A stretch of DNA of 64,000 bases from Allomuricauda sp. NBRC 101325 (GCF_030268205.1 NZ_BSQF01000002.1:496001-560000), one strand, 5' to 3'; counted from the first letter of the stretch, positions 37,401-45,624 are shown. Numbers and translations are program-made. Notes: a model not told the origin generated them from the sequence alone.

Positions 37401-39786
37401 TTTGGTGGTGCGCATTGAAGCTTTGGATTCCCCATTTTGTGATGTGGTAAGTAATGTAACCACGGTGCGTTCTCCAGATAGAGCCCTTACGGTTGATGCA
37501 ACCCAAACTTCTCCCGTGACATGTAATGTGCCTGGGTATGGTGAAATTACCGTGGCCGGCGATGGGGGATGGGGTACTTATCAATATCAATTGGTGGCCT
37601 CCGATGGAACCATTTTGGTGGATTACCCGAATACTAATCCTGTTTTTGAAAATCTTTCTACCGATTCGTATACGGTAAATGTGTTGGACGTTAGAGGATG
37701 TGAATCTTTTACAGAAATAGAATTGCCCTTACCAACGCCCATTTATGCAGATATTCAAGTGGTGACCCCCTTGGCCTGTAACAACGATAATAATGGAGCC
37801 ATCGAGGCCTTTAACGTGTCGGGTGGACAAGGACCAGGGAATTATTTGTTCCAACTGAACCGAATTACGGATGGCACCAATAGTGGTTTGCAAACCACAC
37901 CAACTTTTGGTAATCTATCGGCAGGAGATTATACCATAACCATTTTTGATGGTTGGAACTGTAGTTTTACCACGGTGCCAATTACGGTACAAGATCCTGA
38001 AATTGTGGTGGCAGAATTGGTGGAGTTACAACCTCCTGGTTGTGGCGATTTGGGAAGAATGCAACTAACGGTGACCAATCCCGAACCAGGGGTGGATTAT
38101 TTCTACAGAAGAGCTGGGACAACTGACCCATTTGAACCCTTCGGCGTAGGAATGACCAGTGTGGAAATTGCAGCCGATATTACTTTGGACCCAGGACCAT
38201 TCCAATATGATGTGCAAAACTCCAATGGATGTCCATTTGAAAAGTCCAACCAAATATCTTTAGATCCTGCCGCACCTTTGGTAATTGCCTTGGATTTGAC
38301 CAACGCGACCATTAATTGTGCTGGAGAGGCAACAGGAATTATTCGTTCCGAAGCTTTTGGCGGAATCGGAAGCTACGTGTATACTTTAGTGAATTCCAAC
38401 AGCATGCCACCAACAGCGGCCAATATCGTTCGACCAGCCCAAAGCTCAGGTATTTTTAGGGAATTGAACCCAGGAACTTATTATGTGTATGCTCAAAGTG
38501 GTGGTTGTGAGGCCATATCCGACCCTATTTTGATTGAGCCCAAAGAGCCCTTGGTGTTGGATTATTTGGAGGCCGTTCCTGTAATGTGTGCAGGGGATAC
38601 CAACGGGCAAATCATAATTGAAGCCAGTGGGGGAACTGGTCAAATCAGATATTCCATATCTGATACCTTGAGTGAGTTTTTTGAAGGGGATGACCCGGAT
38701 AATCCGAACAGAAAAACATTTACGGATTTATCGCCTAGAACCTATGACATCATTATTCAAGATGATTTGGGTTGTACCATTACCAGAACCGTTGAGATAA
38801 CCCAACCGATGGAATTGGTCGCTGGAGTCTTGGAAACTACACCCGAAACTTGTTTGGGGGATGGTGACGGCTCCATGACGCTTGAAATCACAGGTGGAAC
38901 AGCTCCATATTACACCAGTTTCAATTCAACCGATGAGGCCAATTTTGTAGAAAATGCTGACCTGTTCTTTGATAACCTTCAAGGAGGTGAGACCTATGTA
39001 GTTTTTATTCGCGATGCCAATGGATGTCAAACCAATGTAATCGCTGAAATCGGAGTAGGGGTGGACATAGTTGCCGAACCAATCATTGAGTATGGTTGTG
39101 ATGGCATTTTCCCGAACAGCACGGCCCGAATTTCCATTGCGGACAATTCCCAATTGCCACGTTTGCTATTTTCATTGGATGTGGATGATATTACTGTGGC
39201 AACACCACAGCGTACTTTCGGTAACTTGCCGCCAGGTCCGCATACCGTTTACATTTATCACGAAAATGGGTGCGCCACATTTGTGGAATTCGAGATCGAA
39301 GTCTATGAACCCTTGACCTTGGATGCCATAAAAACAGGTCCGAATGAAGTAACGGCAATAGCTACGGGTGGTTTTGGTGGATATGAATTCTTCTTTCAGC
39401 AAGAATCCTATGGAGAGATCAATGTGTTCAATATTACAGAGGACGCCAATATCCATGTGATGGTAAGGGATGCTAGGGGATGTGTGGCCAATTTGGTTAT
39501 GCCTTTCAACTTTGAAGGCATGCCCGAAATGCCCGATTTCTTTACTCCCGATGGCGATAACCTTAATGACTTCTGGTATCCCGAGAATCGAGAATTCTTC
39601 CCCAACATCGAGGTCATTATTTATGATCGTTATGGTAGGGTGGTTGCTGAGTTGGACCAAGTAAAAAAATGGGATGGAAATTATGATGGCAATCCACTTC
39701 CGACAGGGGATTATTGGTACGTTGTAAATGCAAATGACAGGGAAAAACAAAGGTTTGTTGGGCATTTTACCTTATATCGAGAATAG
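31477..39786 (+). CDS. Giant SprB-repeat surface protein with T9SS type B sorting domain
   Basis: A 2769-residue secreted protein. An N-terminal signal peptide (YVMLLVLISISGYTVLA) is followed by a region with several Cys, then more than twenty Ig-like SprB-type repeats of about 80-100 residues. The repeats are recognised by GGTAPYxF/Y-type starts and VxDANGC-type ends. Residues about 2685-2769 form the gliding-motility-associated C-terminal domain (FFTPDGDNLNDFW, IYDRYGRVV, WDGNYDG, PTGDYWYVV), the type B signal for export by the type IX system. SprB proteins are mobile adhesins in gliding flavobacteria, so adhesion or gliding is the likely role. No PorP/SprF partner gene is adjacent, although such partners are common. 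Confidence 0.93.
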   Translation: MLPQKTRHLLYVMLLVLISISGYTVLAKTHARTILTNFVSTVEKSESQSDVADSTLDKDQVNTSDAFTPVPMFATILNGANEEVVCSNDGSTLAKFFLCGTSDIRTLTLSLSGSSYEWQKLDPNSCAPTVVDDCPTINNACTWNTVGTNATYNLSTAGEFRVRVNSGQYYYFKATLNPLNPQLIKEDIICGNAGRVEVTNVPAGYEYSLNSAAGPYQNDPFFDITASGDYRVYVRLKNVSESACVFPSNLVTVGDLDINVDVTTNDILCSGELGSINVQVSGVPGFYTYRLVKNGVTVDTFGPNGSDSYTFANVSPGTYTIRVDTNNCSETVTTDLDGDPIQIGSGISPLAVSATASDSFGCGATSVNVNLSTSGGTAPYRFSVDGGAFGSTYNSTTSFTVNAAGTYNIVVEDANGCQRTAAVDVENIPPPVFNFTEEDANCGGADDGRININVTNGYGYEITYSVDNGATFQISNVFSNLAPGTYDVVLRYEQDAFSCTTTPQTATIGTPTTILATANQDSQPSCMNENGGQITISGVSGGTAPYEYSIGAGFGSSPVFPNLGVGNYTPLIRDANGCVQALPNIQFNALNKPTNLDFNISSLDCITTTASLDLTVTGGTGPYTFEIIAPSASAINNGSNSTFTGLGLGTYTFRVTDTEGCSYDENYAITDISSIGVQAQQTKVVTCVGDTDGEGRFLVDGFNSTYSYSIDGGAVTSGQNNSIIPITGLAAGSYVISVTDEETNCTDTATLVIEEPSTAFAISSLSVTDMSCQNGNIGAVRINTVGGWGGNRYTLTQPDGSTRGPKNGSTFSNLSQDGLYLVSVTDANGCTVTDNFTLTRLDAPTLTLDSGSSDLCYDNFTAATLVVNASGGLAPYQYRINNGTLGASNSFAGLSPGTYTIEVVDANDCRDTVTTTIQPQVMANATTIQELDCAGPDGQIQVNISNGYTSGGNYATYEVSINGAPYTSDNNAITGSSFVYAVPNDGSIISDTTYRFLITDANGCTTESNTVTISPPETIAGSVVVTDTQCGDNTSGIVELVPDFSQGIPPYEYSNDGGTTFSSQNIFSGYGPGTHGGFVIRDSRGCVSSPEYFATIAASTPLDATATPTDAVCATGVVNGSVSATINNGVAPFDFVLVDEFGGTIASSNGTMSTSVNFPNLPLGNYTVITRDAQGCEDRDQIVIDQNELDLNPLDSDPANCDDSSFPYRVQATGGTAPYEFRLVGEPTFNPATSGGDTYDFTGQVIPGVTYFVEVRDANGCTYIEEIDPIGPSSTVAITANSVAASCNVAGSGSIDFEVSGISGAGNFTLTVQNTDTGATISTQSYTGETIPYNGTVTGLAPGNYQLIVRDDVNGCSGSTLAFVDISSVSISIDNFVEATCNVGALVTLRGFGSSEPYGYAYVPSGDPAPTTFSTETTFEIAGPYPADYDFYVQDANGCSAFTTMTVTQEAGVPNPVIDVINQCTATSGYQINIVSPLSTGSGLPDETFQYDLGSGFQNGTTFIVPNPGSYLIVVRDGNGCTNTVTAEVFDFFSITADATSYPTCNAGDGVITVNTTGGSGNFQYQLRDANTLANIGPVQSSNEFTNVNPGDYNILVTDLDSNTSPLCSDEAIVNVSTVNSPIISATPESDVTCFGAANGTISVELIPGTDTDTPLNYVLYDVATMNVVAGPQGSPVFDDLPPNTYQVEVVSDRGCTDRSGNIIITEPTELMVNASNTEFSCNPSSNQFSTATITIFTDTNGNGTGPFTGTGPYTYSMNDGTPQFDGTNFQTSNTFEVIDNGTNQTIVVTARDQNGCEESTTVTINSPTDITFTYTVNQITCDASGSGVSPGTIDIIINEGPGNYEVEILPLGSEPVRSSGGSDRVTWDIATPGDYIFAVTDVGSGGCTYLTTTINMPEYNTMEALIAEVEPVTCFDGTDGQISLEINNYSGVYNYEVFSRDNAGVETSTGVSGTFDTNAPINNPEIIQNVPAGNLVVRIEALDSPFCDVVSNVTTVRSPDRALTVDATQTSPVTCNVPGYGEITVAGDGGWGTYQYQLVASDGTILVDYPNTNPVFENLSTDSYTVNVLDVRGCESFTEIELPLPTPIYADIQVVTPLACNNDNNGAIEAFNVSGGQGPGNYLFQLNRITDGTNSGLQTTPTFGNLSAGDYTITIFDGWNCSFTTVPITVQDPEIVVAELVELQPPGCGDLGRMQLTVTNPEPGVDYFYRRAGTTDPFEPFGVGMTSVEIAADITLDPGPFQYDVQNSNGCPFEKSNQISLDPAAPLVIALDLTNATINCAGEATGIIRSEAFGGIGSYVYTLVNSNSMPPTAANIVRPAQSSGIFRELNPGTYYVYAQSGGCEAISDPILIEPKEPLVLDYLEAVPVMCAGDTNGQIIIEASGGTGQIRYSISDTLSEFFEGDDPDNPNRKTFTDLSPRTYDIIIQDDLGCTITRTVEITQPMELVAGVLETTPETCLGDGDGSMTLEITGGTAPYYTSFNSTDEANFVENADLFFDNLQGGETYVVFIRDANGCQTNVIAEIGVGVDIVAEPIIEYGCDGIFPNSTARISIADNSQLPRLLFSLDVDDITVATPQRTFGNLPPGPHTVYIYHENGCATFVEFEIEVYEPLTLDAIKTGPNEVTAIATGGFGGYEFFFQQESYGEINVFNITEDANIHVMVRDARGCVANLVMPFNFEGMPEMPDFFTPDGDNLNDFWYPENREFFPNIEVIIYDRYGRVVAELDQVKKWDGNYDGNPLPTGDYWYVVNANDREKQRFVGHFTLYRE
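31980..39300 (+). repeat. Array of degenerate SprB/Ig-like repeats inside the giant gene
   Basis: At protein level the signature ending (Asp/Asn-x-x-Gly-Cys) recurs at least 22 times, for example VEDANGCQRT, IRDANGCVQA, VTDANGCTVT, VVDANDCRDT, IRDSRGCVSS, VRDANGCTYI, VQDANGCSAF, VRDGNGCTNT, VLDVRGCESF, IQDDLGCTIT and IRDANGCQTN. Copies are clearly diverged, and I saw no long identical DNA blocks, so the array is old rather than recently expanded. Confidence 0.75.
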
Positions 39787-39948
39787 ACCGGATTTAGCTT
39801 ATTCAACATATCTTTTTTTGGCTATAAAAGAAGTAAAACATGATATATATCATTGTTTTTCAGTTAGATGTATCTTATTTTAGGTTGCTTGTGGATAGTG
39901 GAGCTCCGATTTTCATTAAGTAAGAGGTTTAACTTAAATACAAAGATC

Positions 39949-40458
39949 ATGAAAAAGCTATTGTTAGTTCTTTTTGTGATGGGAATTGTAGCGCCTATGC
40001 AATCTCAAATCATTAAGACAGAGGAATTGTCAGAAGTAATTGTGTATGCCACAAATTACAAGTATCTGAACAGCATTGATACCAAAGAGGAAGCTTCTCT
40101 TCCAGTAGAAATGCTTAGACGTAAAGTAGCAGCTTTCGATGTTAAAAACTCAGAGTTTTATCAAGATGATTATGAAGTGTACAACATCAACTTCTACATC
40201 CCAGAAGGTAAAATTTTAGCTGCGTATGACAAAGACGGTAAAATTATCCGTACTGCCGAAAGATTCAATAATGTGAACCTTCCCCTATCCGTAAAAAATG
40301 CGGTTTTGGATAGGTTTCCAGGTTGGACCATAACTAAGGATACATACCTTACGCACTACTATGATAAAAAAGGAGTCACCAAAAAATACAAATTGAAATT
40401 GGAAAACGGTGACCAAGTGCTTCGGGTCAAAGTGGATGAAAAAGGCGAGTTTCTTTAA
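39949..40458 (+). CDS. Small secreted PepSY-like protein
   Basis: A 169-residue protein. I start it at 39949, where the sequence begins with a good signal peptide (KKLLLVLFVMGIVAPMQS). A longer in-frame start 27 codons upstream has no such feature. The mature part contains a PepSY-like/BLIP-like beta-alpha unit near the C-terminus (LPLSVKNAVLDRFPGWTITK, then a YDKKGVTKKYKLKLENGD strand pair and VLRVKVDEKGEF). The function is unknown; small secreted PepSY-like proteins are common in flavobacteria. It lies 162 nt downstream of the giant adhesin on the same strand, but co-transcription is uncertain. Confidence 0.75.
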   Translation: MKKLLLVLFVMGIVAPMQSQIIKTEELSEVIVYATNYKYLNSIDTKEEASLPVEMLRRKVAAFDVKNSEFYQDDYEVYNINFYIPEGKILAAYDKDGKIIRTAERFNNVNLPLSVKNAVLDRFPGWTITKDTYLTHYYDKKGVTKKYKLKLENGDQVLRVKVDEKGEFL

Positions 40459-40519
40459 GAAAGTAGTTGGGTAATTATTTTAAAACCATAAAACATACAA
40501 ACTAAATAGAAACAAAAAA

Positions 40520-40546
40520 GGTAATGTGGGAATAGGTGACATTACC
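40520..40546. other. Hairpin in the gene-free stretch before tRNA-Pro
   Basis: GGTAATGT and ACATTACC form an 8-bp stem around an 11-nt loop, 62 nt after the PepSY-like gene. There is no strong T tract, so it could be an mRNA 3' end stabiliser rather than a terminator. The 318-nt stretch from 40459 to 40776 holds no ORF of note. Confidence 0.45.
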
Positions 40547-40602
40547 CAAAATCTTTAAAGTGTAGCGAAATTATGGCGATTAAAATTGCAAATTTTGAGG
40601 GT

Positions 40603-40640
40603 ATGGCCCAAAACGCTGGTTCGTTTGGGCCATATTTATT
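40603..40640 (+). terminator. Likely terminator before tRNA-Pro
   Basis: ATGGCCCAAA and TTTGGGCCAT form a perfect 10-bp stem with an 11-nt loop, followed by ATTTATTTTT. It would end transcription from the PepSY-like gene ahead of the tRNA. Confidence 0.6.
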
Positions 40641-40757
40641 TTTAAAAAGAAAAAATCCCGAAGTTTATTTTATACTTCCAATTTTAGACCCGGTTCAATA
40701 GGATTTTAAACCTTTAAAAGTTTTAGAGGGTCTGGTTTAAATTCTCACTAAAATTTA

Positions 40758-40765
40758 TATTTTTG
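40758..40765 (+). promoter_or_regulatory. Putative -7 element of tRNA-Pro
   Basis: TATTTTTG, a full match to TAnnTTTG, ends 11 nt before the first base of the tRNA, the distance expected for a stable-RNA promoter. A -33 TTG is not clear. Confidence 0.5.
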
Positions 40766-40776
40766 CAATCCATTTT

Positions 40777-40850
40777 CGGGATGTGGCGCAGTCTGGTAGC
40801 GTACACGCATGGGGTGCGTGTGGTCGCTGGTTCGAATCCAGTCATCCCGA
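40777..40850 (+). tRNA. tRNA-Pro (anticodon GGG)
   Basis: A 74-nt cloverleaf: acceptor CGGGATG / CATCCCG is perfect, the D arm is GCGC-AGTCTGGTA-GCGT, and the anticodon stem CACGC / GCGTG encloses loop ATGGGGT with anticodon GGG. The T arm is GCTGG-TTCGAAT-CCAGT with one G-T wobble, and the discriminator is A. The CCA end is not encoded. It reads the CCC/CCU proline codons. Confidence 0.97.
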
Positions 40851-40863
40851 CTAGCAAAACTTT

Positions 40864-40907
40864 AAAGTTCCTGTAGAAATCTAATTTTCTATAAGGAACT
40901 TTTTTTT
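40864..40907 (+). terminator. Rho-independent terminator after tRNA-Pro
   Basis: A long stem pairs AAAGTTCCT with AGGAACTTT and continues inward as TAGAAA / TTTCTA with a small bulge; a run of T follows. It starts 13 nt after the tRNA. Confidence 0.85.
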
Positions 40908-41058
40908 GGCTTTATTTGCATGCCCCTTATCATATTTGAGATGCTTTTCAAGTAATTCGGGTAACTTTATCCGTAATTATGGTATTCAAAATGATCTAAA
41001 TCTAACCGTTATTTGTAATGCGAAACCAGCATAGGTTCAAACGGTTCATAAAACGTCC

Positions 41059-42168
41059 ATGCGCATACTCAAACGACTATTAAAAATTTTACTGGGATTA
41101 ATTCTATTAATTTCTGTTGCAACAATGATCATATTAAATCAAGCCAAATTTGGCCAAGCTCCTAAAGGAGAGCGATTGGAGCGAATTAAAAAATCTCCTA
41201 ATTACCAAAATGGGGAATTTAAAAATCTGAGCGAGACCTCTGTAATGACTTCCGATAAGGGCAGTTTTGCAACCATGATGGAATTTATGTTCGGCAAAAA
41301 AGTGAACGTAACCCCCAAAAACAAAGTTCCAGCCGTAAAGACCAATGTCAAGGAAATCGATCAGGAAGAGGATGTATTGGTTTGGTTTGGTCATTCATCC
41401 TATTTTATAAGAAAGGATGGAATTACTTTTTTGGTCGATCCCGTTTTTAGCAACTATGCCTCGCCCTTTTCTTTTGTGAACAAAGCATTTAAGGGAACCG
41501 ATATTTATGATAGTAGTGATCTTCCAGAAATTGATTATTTGATCATTTCCCACGACCATTGGGACCATTTGGACTATCCGACCATTCTCGAATTAAAGTC
41601 AAAAGTAGGCCAGGTCATCTGTGGACTTGGTGTAGGACAGCATTTTGAATATTGGGGATACGAGGATTCCATGATCATGGAATTGGATTGGCACGACAAA
41701 GAGATTTTACAAGAAGCAGTGGAAATTACCGCAACTCCGGCCCGTCATTTTTCGGGAAGGGGGTTAAAACGGAACAAAACCCTTTGGACCTCTTATGCCC
41801 TGAAGATAAACGACTACAATCTATATATTGGAGGTGATGGAGGGTACGATACATTTTTTACTGAAATAGGCGAGAAGTACGGACCTTTTGACCTGGCTAT
41901 TTTGGAGCAAGGACAATACAGTGAAAATTGGAATCAAATCCACTTATTGCCAAGGCAGGTTTTTGAATCTGCGGAACAATTAAGGGCGTCACGGATTTTT
42001 CCAGTACACAATTCAAAGTTCGCCTTGTCCAGTCATCCGTGGGATGAACCATTGGATGAAATCATCGAAAACAATGTAAAGAACATTCCTGTGATGACCC
42101 CAGTAATTGGAGAAATTGTTCGATTGAACGACAGTACCCAAACATTTTCCCAGTGGTGGCAAAAATAA
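41059..42168 (+). CDS. MBL-fold metallohydrolase (NAPE-PLD/UlaG-like)
   Basis: A 369-residue protein with an N-terminal membrane segment (LLKILLGLILLISVATMIIL) that probably anchors it to the inner membrane with the enzyme outside the cytoplasm. The metallo-beta-lactamase domain has VWFGHSSYFIRKDGITFLVDPVFS and the metal motif SHDHWDHLD (HxHxDH). It also has ATPARHFSGRG, YIGGDGGYD and a late His in IFPVHNSKFALSSHPW. This pattern is that of N-acylphosphatidylethanolamine phospholipase D-like hydrolases, so a lipid or other phosphodiester substrate is possible but unproven. It stands alone, 208 nt after the tRNA. Confidence 0.88.
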   Translation: MRILKRLLKILLGLILLISVATMIILNQAKFGQAPKGERLERIKKSPNYQNGEFKNLSETSVMTSDKGSFATMMEFMFGKKVNVTPKNKVPAVKTNVKEIDQEEDVLVWFGHSSYFIRKDGITFLVDPVFSNYASPFSFVNKAFKGTDIYDSSDLPEIDYLIISHDHWDHLDYPTILELKSKVGQVICGLGVGQHFEYWGYEDSMIMELDWHDKEILQEAVEITATPARHFSGRGLKRNKTLWTSYALKINDYNLYIGGDGGYDTFFTEIGEKYGPFDLAILEQGQYSENWNQIHLLPRQVFESAEQLRASRIFPVHNSKFALSSHPWDEPLDEIIENNVKNIPVMTPVIGEIVRLNDSTQTFSQWWQK

Positions 42169-42313
42169 TTTGCCTTTTACTTGAATTAAAACAGCAATTT
42201 TCGAAATTCACGGATATCAATCAATTATGCCGTGAAAAGTCGCAATTAAACCATACGCTGTTATCAAGACAGCAAAACAGATCTAATCAATTTTATATTG
42301 GGTAAGTATTTAG

Positions 42314-42321
42314 TAGATTTG
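42314..42321 (+). promoter_or_regulatory. Putative -7 element for the BNR-propeller gene
   Basis: TAGATTTG fully matches TAnnTTTG and would give a leader of about 20 nt before the ATG at 42349. The expected -33 position has TTT (42291-42293) at a 20-nt spacing. Confidence 0.5.
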
Positions 42322-42348
42322 AGGGAAACCAAACTACATAACTAACTC

Positions 42349-45300
42349 ATGAAATTTAAACTTCAATTTTACCAATTTCTTTTATCATTTTTTATAACGG
42401 TAGGAGCATTGGCGCAAGATTTGGATGCGCTACAATACCGAACCATCGGTCCAGCTAGGGGAGGTCGGGTTACCACGGTAACGGGAACCCCAACTTTGCC
42501 AGGAACCTTTTATTTGGGTGCTTCTGGTGGTGGTGTGTGGAAAACCGATGATTACGGGATCTCTTGGAACAATGTTTCCGACGGATTTTTTAAAACTCCA
42601 TCGATCGGGGCCATAGAAGTGGCCTTGGATGACCCCAACATTGTTTATGTGGGAACAGGTTCCGATGGTATCCGTAGTAACATCATCGAAGGTAAGGGAA
42701 TGTACAAGTCCATCGATGGTGGCGAAACATGGGAGCATATCGGATTGGAAAATGTTGGACAGATCGGTGCTGTTGAAATTGATCCTACCAACAACAATAT
42801 TGTTTGGGTGGCAGCTATCGGAAATGCATTCAAACCGAATGAAGACCGCGGTATTTATAAAACTACAGATGGTGGGGCAACTTGGGAAAAAGTGTTCTTT
42901 GTTTCCAATGAAGTAGGTTTCGCCGACCTTGAATTATTGCCGAGCAATCCTAATGTGGTATATGCAGCCGCTTGGAAAGCACGCAGAACCCCTTGGACCA
43001 TCGATTCCGGTGGTGAGAATAAAGATGGGGGAATATACAAATCCGTCAATGGAGGTAAAGACTGGACCAAACTTTCCGAAGGTTTGCCAACAGGATTGAT
43101 CGGTAAGATAGATTTAGCTGTTTCTGCCATGGATTCTAAAATTCTGTATGCAGTTGTCGAGGCTCCAGGAGAAGAAAGAGGTCTGTATAAATCCATTGAT
43201 CAGGGAAAATCTTTTTCCCACGTTTCGGATGATGAAAGATTGGTAAACAGACCATTTTATTATACTAACATTGAATTGGATCCTACCAATCCGAACATAA
43301 TTTTTTCCAATGCCAATCCTTTGATCAAATCTACGGATGGAGGTAAGACTTGGAAGACCATGAGCGTGCCGCATGGCGATAATCATGATATTTGGTTGAA
43401 TCCCAACAATCCAGACCTATTGATTCAGTGTAACGATGGTGGGGCAAACGTTTCCCATAATGGTGGAAAAACCTGGTCTACCCAATATAATCAACCAACA
43501 GCGGAAATCTATCAGGTTGCGGTCGATGATCAATATCCTTATTGGGTGTATGGAGCGCAGCAGGATAATACCACTATTGCCATCCCAAGTAAAGCGCCTA
43601 GTGCGACAAACCCGGCCAATGGAAGTGTTATGATGGAAGTGGGCGGTTGTGAAACAGGACCACCAATTCCAATGCCAGGAAACCATTATTTAGTGTACAA
43701 TAACTGTAAGGGCCGATTTAGCGTATACAATAAAAAAACAGGTATAAGTCGCGAGTATTCCATTGGAGCTACCAATATTTATGGTGCCAATCCAAAAGAT
43801 TTAAAATACAGGTTCCAACGTGTTGCACCGATTCATGTTTCGCCTTGGGATCCAGAATTGGTTTACATGGGTTCCCAATTTTTGCACAAGACTAAAAATG
43901 GCGGACAAGTTTGGGAAATCATTTCTCCAGATTTAACGGCCAATGAGCCAGATAAACAAGTGATTTCAGGAAATCCTATTACAAGGGATATTACCGGTGA
44001 GGAGTATTACAGCACTTTGTATTCCATTCGTGAGTCCAAAATTACTCAGGGATTGATTTGGACAGGTTCCAATGATGGTGTTATTTCAGTGACCAAGGAC
44101 GGCGGTAAAACTTGGGAAAATGTGACCCCTAAAAAATTACCAAAAGGTGGAAGGGTGGAATCTGTGGAACCTTCACAGTTTGACCCAGCTACAGCCTATA
44201 TTGCAGTAGAGCGTCACTTATTGGGGGATACCACTCCTTATTTTTATAAAACAAACGATTACGGTAAAAGCTGGACATTGATCAGTACCGAATCCAACGG
44301 TATACCGTCCGATCATTTTGCAAGGGTACTTCGTGAAGACCCAGTTCGCAAGGGACTTTTGTATGCAGGTACCGAGTATGGAATGTTCGTTTCCTTTGAT
44401 GATGGAAAATCCTGGAAAAAGTTCCAACAAAACCTACCATTGGTTCCGATTACCGACATCATCTTGTTCCGAGGTGACCTGATTTTAAGTACCATGGGAC
44501 GTGGTTTTTGGATTTTGGACAATATTTCTGCTTTGCAGGATGAGAGCATTTCAAATTTGGGAGCATCTCCTGTGCTATTCAAACCCGATAACACCATTCG
44601 ATACAGAACACCTTGGTATGGTAGTGATTATCCAAATTATCCTGCCACCAGTGTTACCATCGACTACTATTTGCCAGAGGAAACCAAAGATGGTGTTGCA
44701 CTGGAAATTTTGAACAGTAGCAATGAAGTAGTGGCAAAAATTGTTAGCGATTCAACCCAAATGAAATCGACCACCGAAAAAGTGGAGGATATGGGCTTGA
44801 GCATGACTTTTGTGTACATCGACAAAAAGTTGGAAACCAAAAAAGGACTCAACCGATTTGAATGGAACTTAAGGGCCAAGGGTGCTTGGGACAAAAACAA
44901 GAACAGACGCTTCAGAAATGGTCCAATGGTTCCTCCAGGAAGCTATAAAGCGAAATTGACCGTTGGTGACCAATCATTTGAAAAACCATTTGATGTGATT
45001 GTTGACCCTAGATTGGCCGATGAAGGAGTTACAGAAGCAGATATTTTGGAACAACAGGCATTGCATGCCAAAGTAATGGATTTGCTTTCGGAAGCGCGTC
45101 AGTACCAAGACAAATTGGAAACTGAAATCAAAAAATTGAAGAAGAGCAAGATTGGAGATGCCAAATTGGAAGCCTATGAGTCCGCTCTTAAACAATTGAA
45201 GAACGATGAAGGGGCGTATCCGGAAAATGTGATGGTATCCCAAATTTCCTTCCTATACAATATTATGGGAAGCAGCGATAAGGTATTGGGTCAAGATGAA

Positions 45301-45363
45301 AAAGACCGCTACCAAGAGTTGTTGGCCCAATTCAACGAGTTGAAACAAAAAACAGGTCTTTAA
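42349..45363 (+). CDS. Secreted BNR/sortilin-type (VPS10-like) propeller protein
   Basis: A 1004-residue protein with a signal peptide (FLLSFFITVGALAQ). A large N-terminal propeller is built of repeated Asp-box blades (SxDxGxTW): KTDDYGISWNNV, KSIDGGETWEHI, KTTDGGATWEKV, KSVNGGKDWTKL, KSTDGGKTWKTM, VTKDGGKTWENV and KTNDYGKSWTLI. A C-terminal region has an Ig-like strand set (LNRFEWNLRAKGAW) and a coiled coil (ARQYQDKLETEIKKLKKSK). Such proteins are often named glycosyl hydrolase in databases, but the catalytic residues are not evident and binding or protease roles have been proposed. It is monocistronic, with its own promoter and terminator. Confidence 0.88.
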   Translation: MKFKLQFYQFLLSFFITVGALAQDLDALQYRTIGPARGGRVTTVTGTPTLPGTFYLGASGGGVWKTDDYGISWNNVSDGFFKTPSIGAIEVALDDPNIVYVGTGSDGIRSNIIEGKGMYKSIDGGETWEHIGLENVGQIGAVEIDPTNNNIVWVAAIGNAFKPNEDRGIYKTTDGGATWEKVFFVSNEVGFADLELLPSNPNVVYAAAWKARRTPWTIDSGGENKDGGIYKSVNGGKDWTKLSEGLPTGLIGKIDLAVSAMDSKILYAVVEAPGEERGLYKSIDQGKSFSHVSDDERLVNRPFYYTNIELDPTNPNIIFSNANPLIKSTDGGKTWKTMSVPHGDNHDIWLNPNNPDLLIQCNDGGANVSHNGGKTWSTQYNQPTAEIYQVAVDDQYPYWVYGAQQDNTTIAIPSKAPSATNPANGSVMMEVGGCETGPPIPMPGNHYLVYNNCKGRFSVYNKKTGISREYSIGATNIYGANPKDLKYRFQRVAPIHVSPWDPELVYMGSQFLHKTKNGGQVWEIISPDLTANEPDKQVISGNPITRDITGEEYYSTLYSIRESKITQGLIWTGSNDGVISVTKDGGKTWENVTPKKLPKGGRVESVEPSQFDPATAYIAVERHLLGDTTPYFYKTNDYGKSWTLISTESNGIPSDHFARVLREDPVRKGLLYAGTEYGMFVSFDDGKSWKKFQQNLPLVPITDIILFRGDLILSTMGRGFWILDNISALQDESISNLGASPVLFKPDNTIRYRTPWYGSDYPNYPATSVTIDYYLPEETKDGVALEILNSSNEVVAKIVSDSTQMKSTTEKVEDMGLSMTFVYIDKKLETKKGLNRFEWNLRAKGAWDKNKNRRFRNGPMVPPGSYKAKLTVGDQSFEKPFDVIVDPRLADEGVTEADILEQQALHAKVMDLLSEARQYQDKLETEIKKLKKSKIGDAKLEAYESALKQLKNDEGAYPENVMVSQISFLYNIMGSSDKVLGQDEKDRYQELLAQFNELKQKTGL

Positions 45364-45367
45364 ATAT

Positions 45368-45400
45368 AAAAAGCCCCCTTTAAAAAGGGGGCTTTTTTTT
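45368..45400. terminator. Bidirectional terminator between convergent genes
   Basis: AAAAGCCCCCTTT and AAAGGGGGCTTTT form a perfect stem with T tracts on both strands. It lies just after the BNR-propeller stop and just beyond the stop of the small convergent gene, so it can serve both. Confidence 0.9.
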
Positions 45401-45402
45401 GA

Positions 45403-45621
45403 TTATTGTAGTTCTTCACACCTAAAACCTTGACTCTTTAAAAGTGAAGCAATCTTGGGAGCGTTCAGGTTTTGGGTTTCCACCCGAAGAATATTGTCGC
45501 AATCCTCAAGGTCAAAATTCCAGCACCCATTGTGGTCTATCAAACCGTTCAACGACGGACGAAGCTTTTTTACTTCGCCCTTTCGTTCAACAGAAGTTTT
45601 AAATACGTGAACAGTCATCAT
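45403..45621 (-). CDS. Small protein of HMA-like (ferredoxin-like) fold
   Basis: A 72-residue protein (71 from the second Met) with a beta-alpha-beta-beta-alpha-beta pattern. MTVHVFKTSV is strand 1, GEVKKLRPSLNGLI helix 1, WNFDLEDCDNILRVET the hairpin, and APKIASLLKSQGF helix 2. This resembles heavy-metal-associated domains, but the metal-binding CxxC is absent, so metal transfer is unlikely. The role is unknown. It is 3 nt downstream of dinB on the same strand, so the two probably share a transcript. Confidence 0.7.
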   Translation of the reverse strand: MMTVHVFKTSVERKGEVKKLRPSLNGLIDHNGCWNFDLEDCDNILRVETQNLNAPKIASLLKSQGFRCEELQ

Positions 45622-45624
45622 AGG

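Noticed and set aside
32002..39765. Many open frames antisense to the giant SprB-like gene
   Set aside because: They lack signal, family motifs and promoters, and follow the codon pattern of the sense gene; treated as shadows.
40881..40977. Short open stretch on the minus strand just after tRNA-Pro (reads LPELLEKHLKYDKGHANKA), possibly a remnant of an integrated element
   Set aside because: It has no start codon, is bounded by a stop on each side, overlaps the tRNA terminator, and no att-like repeat or integrase is present.
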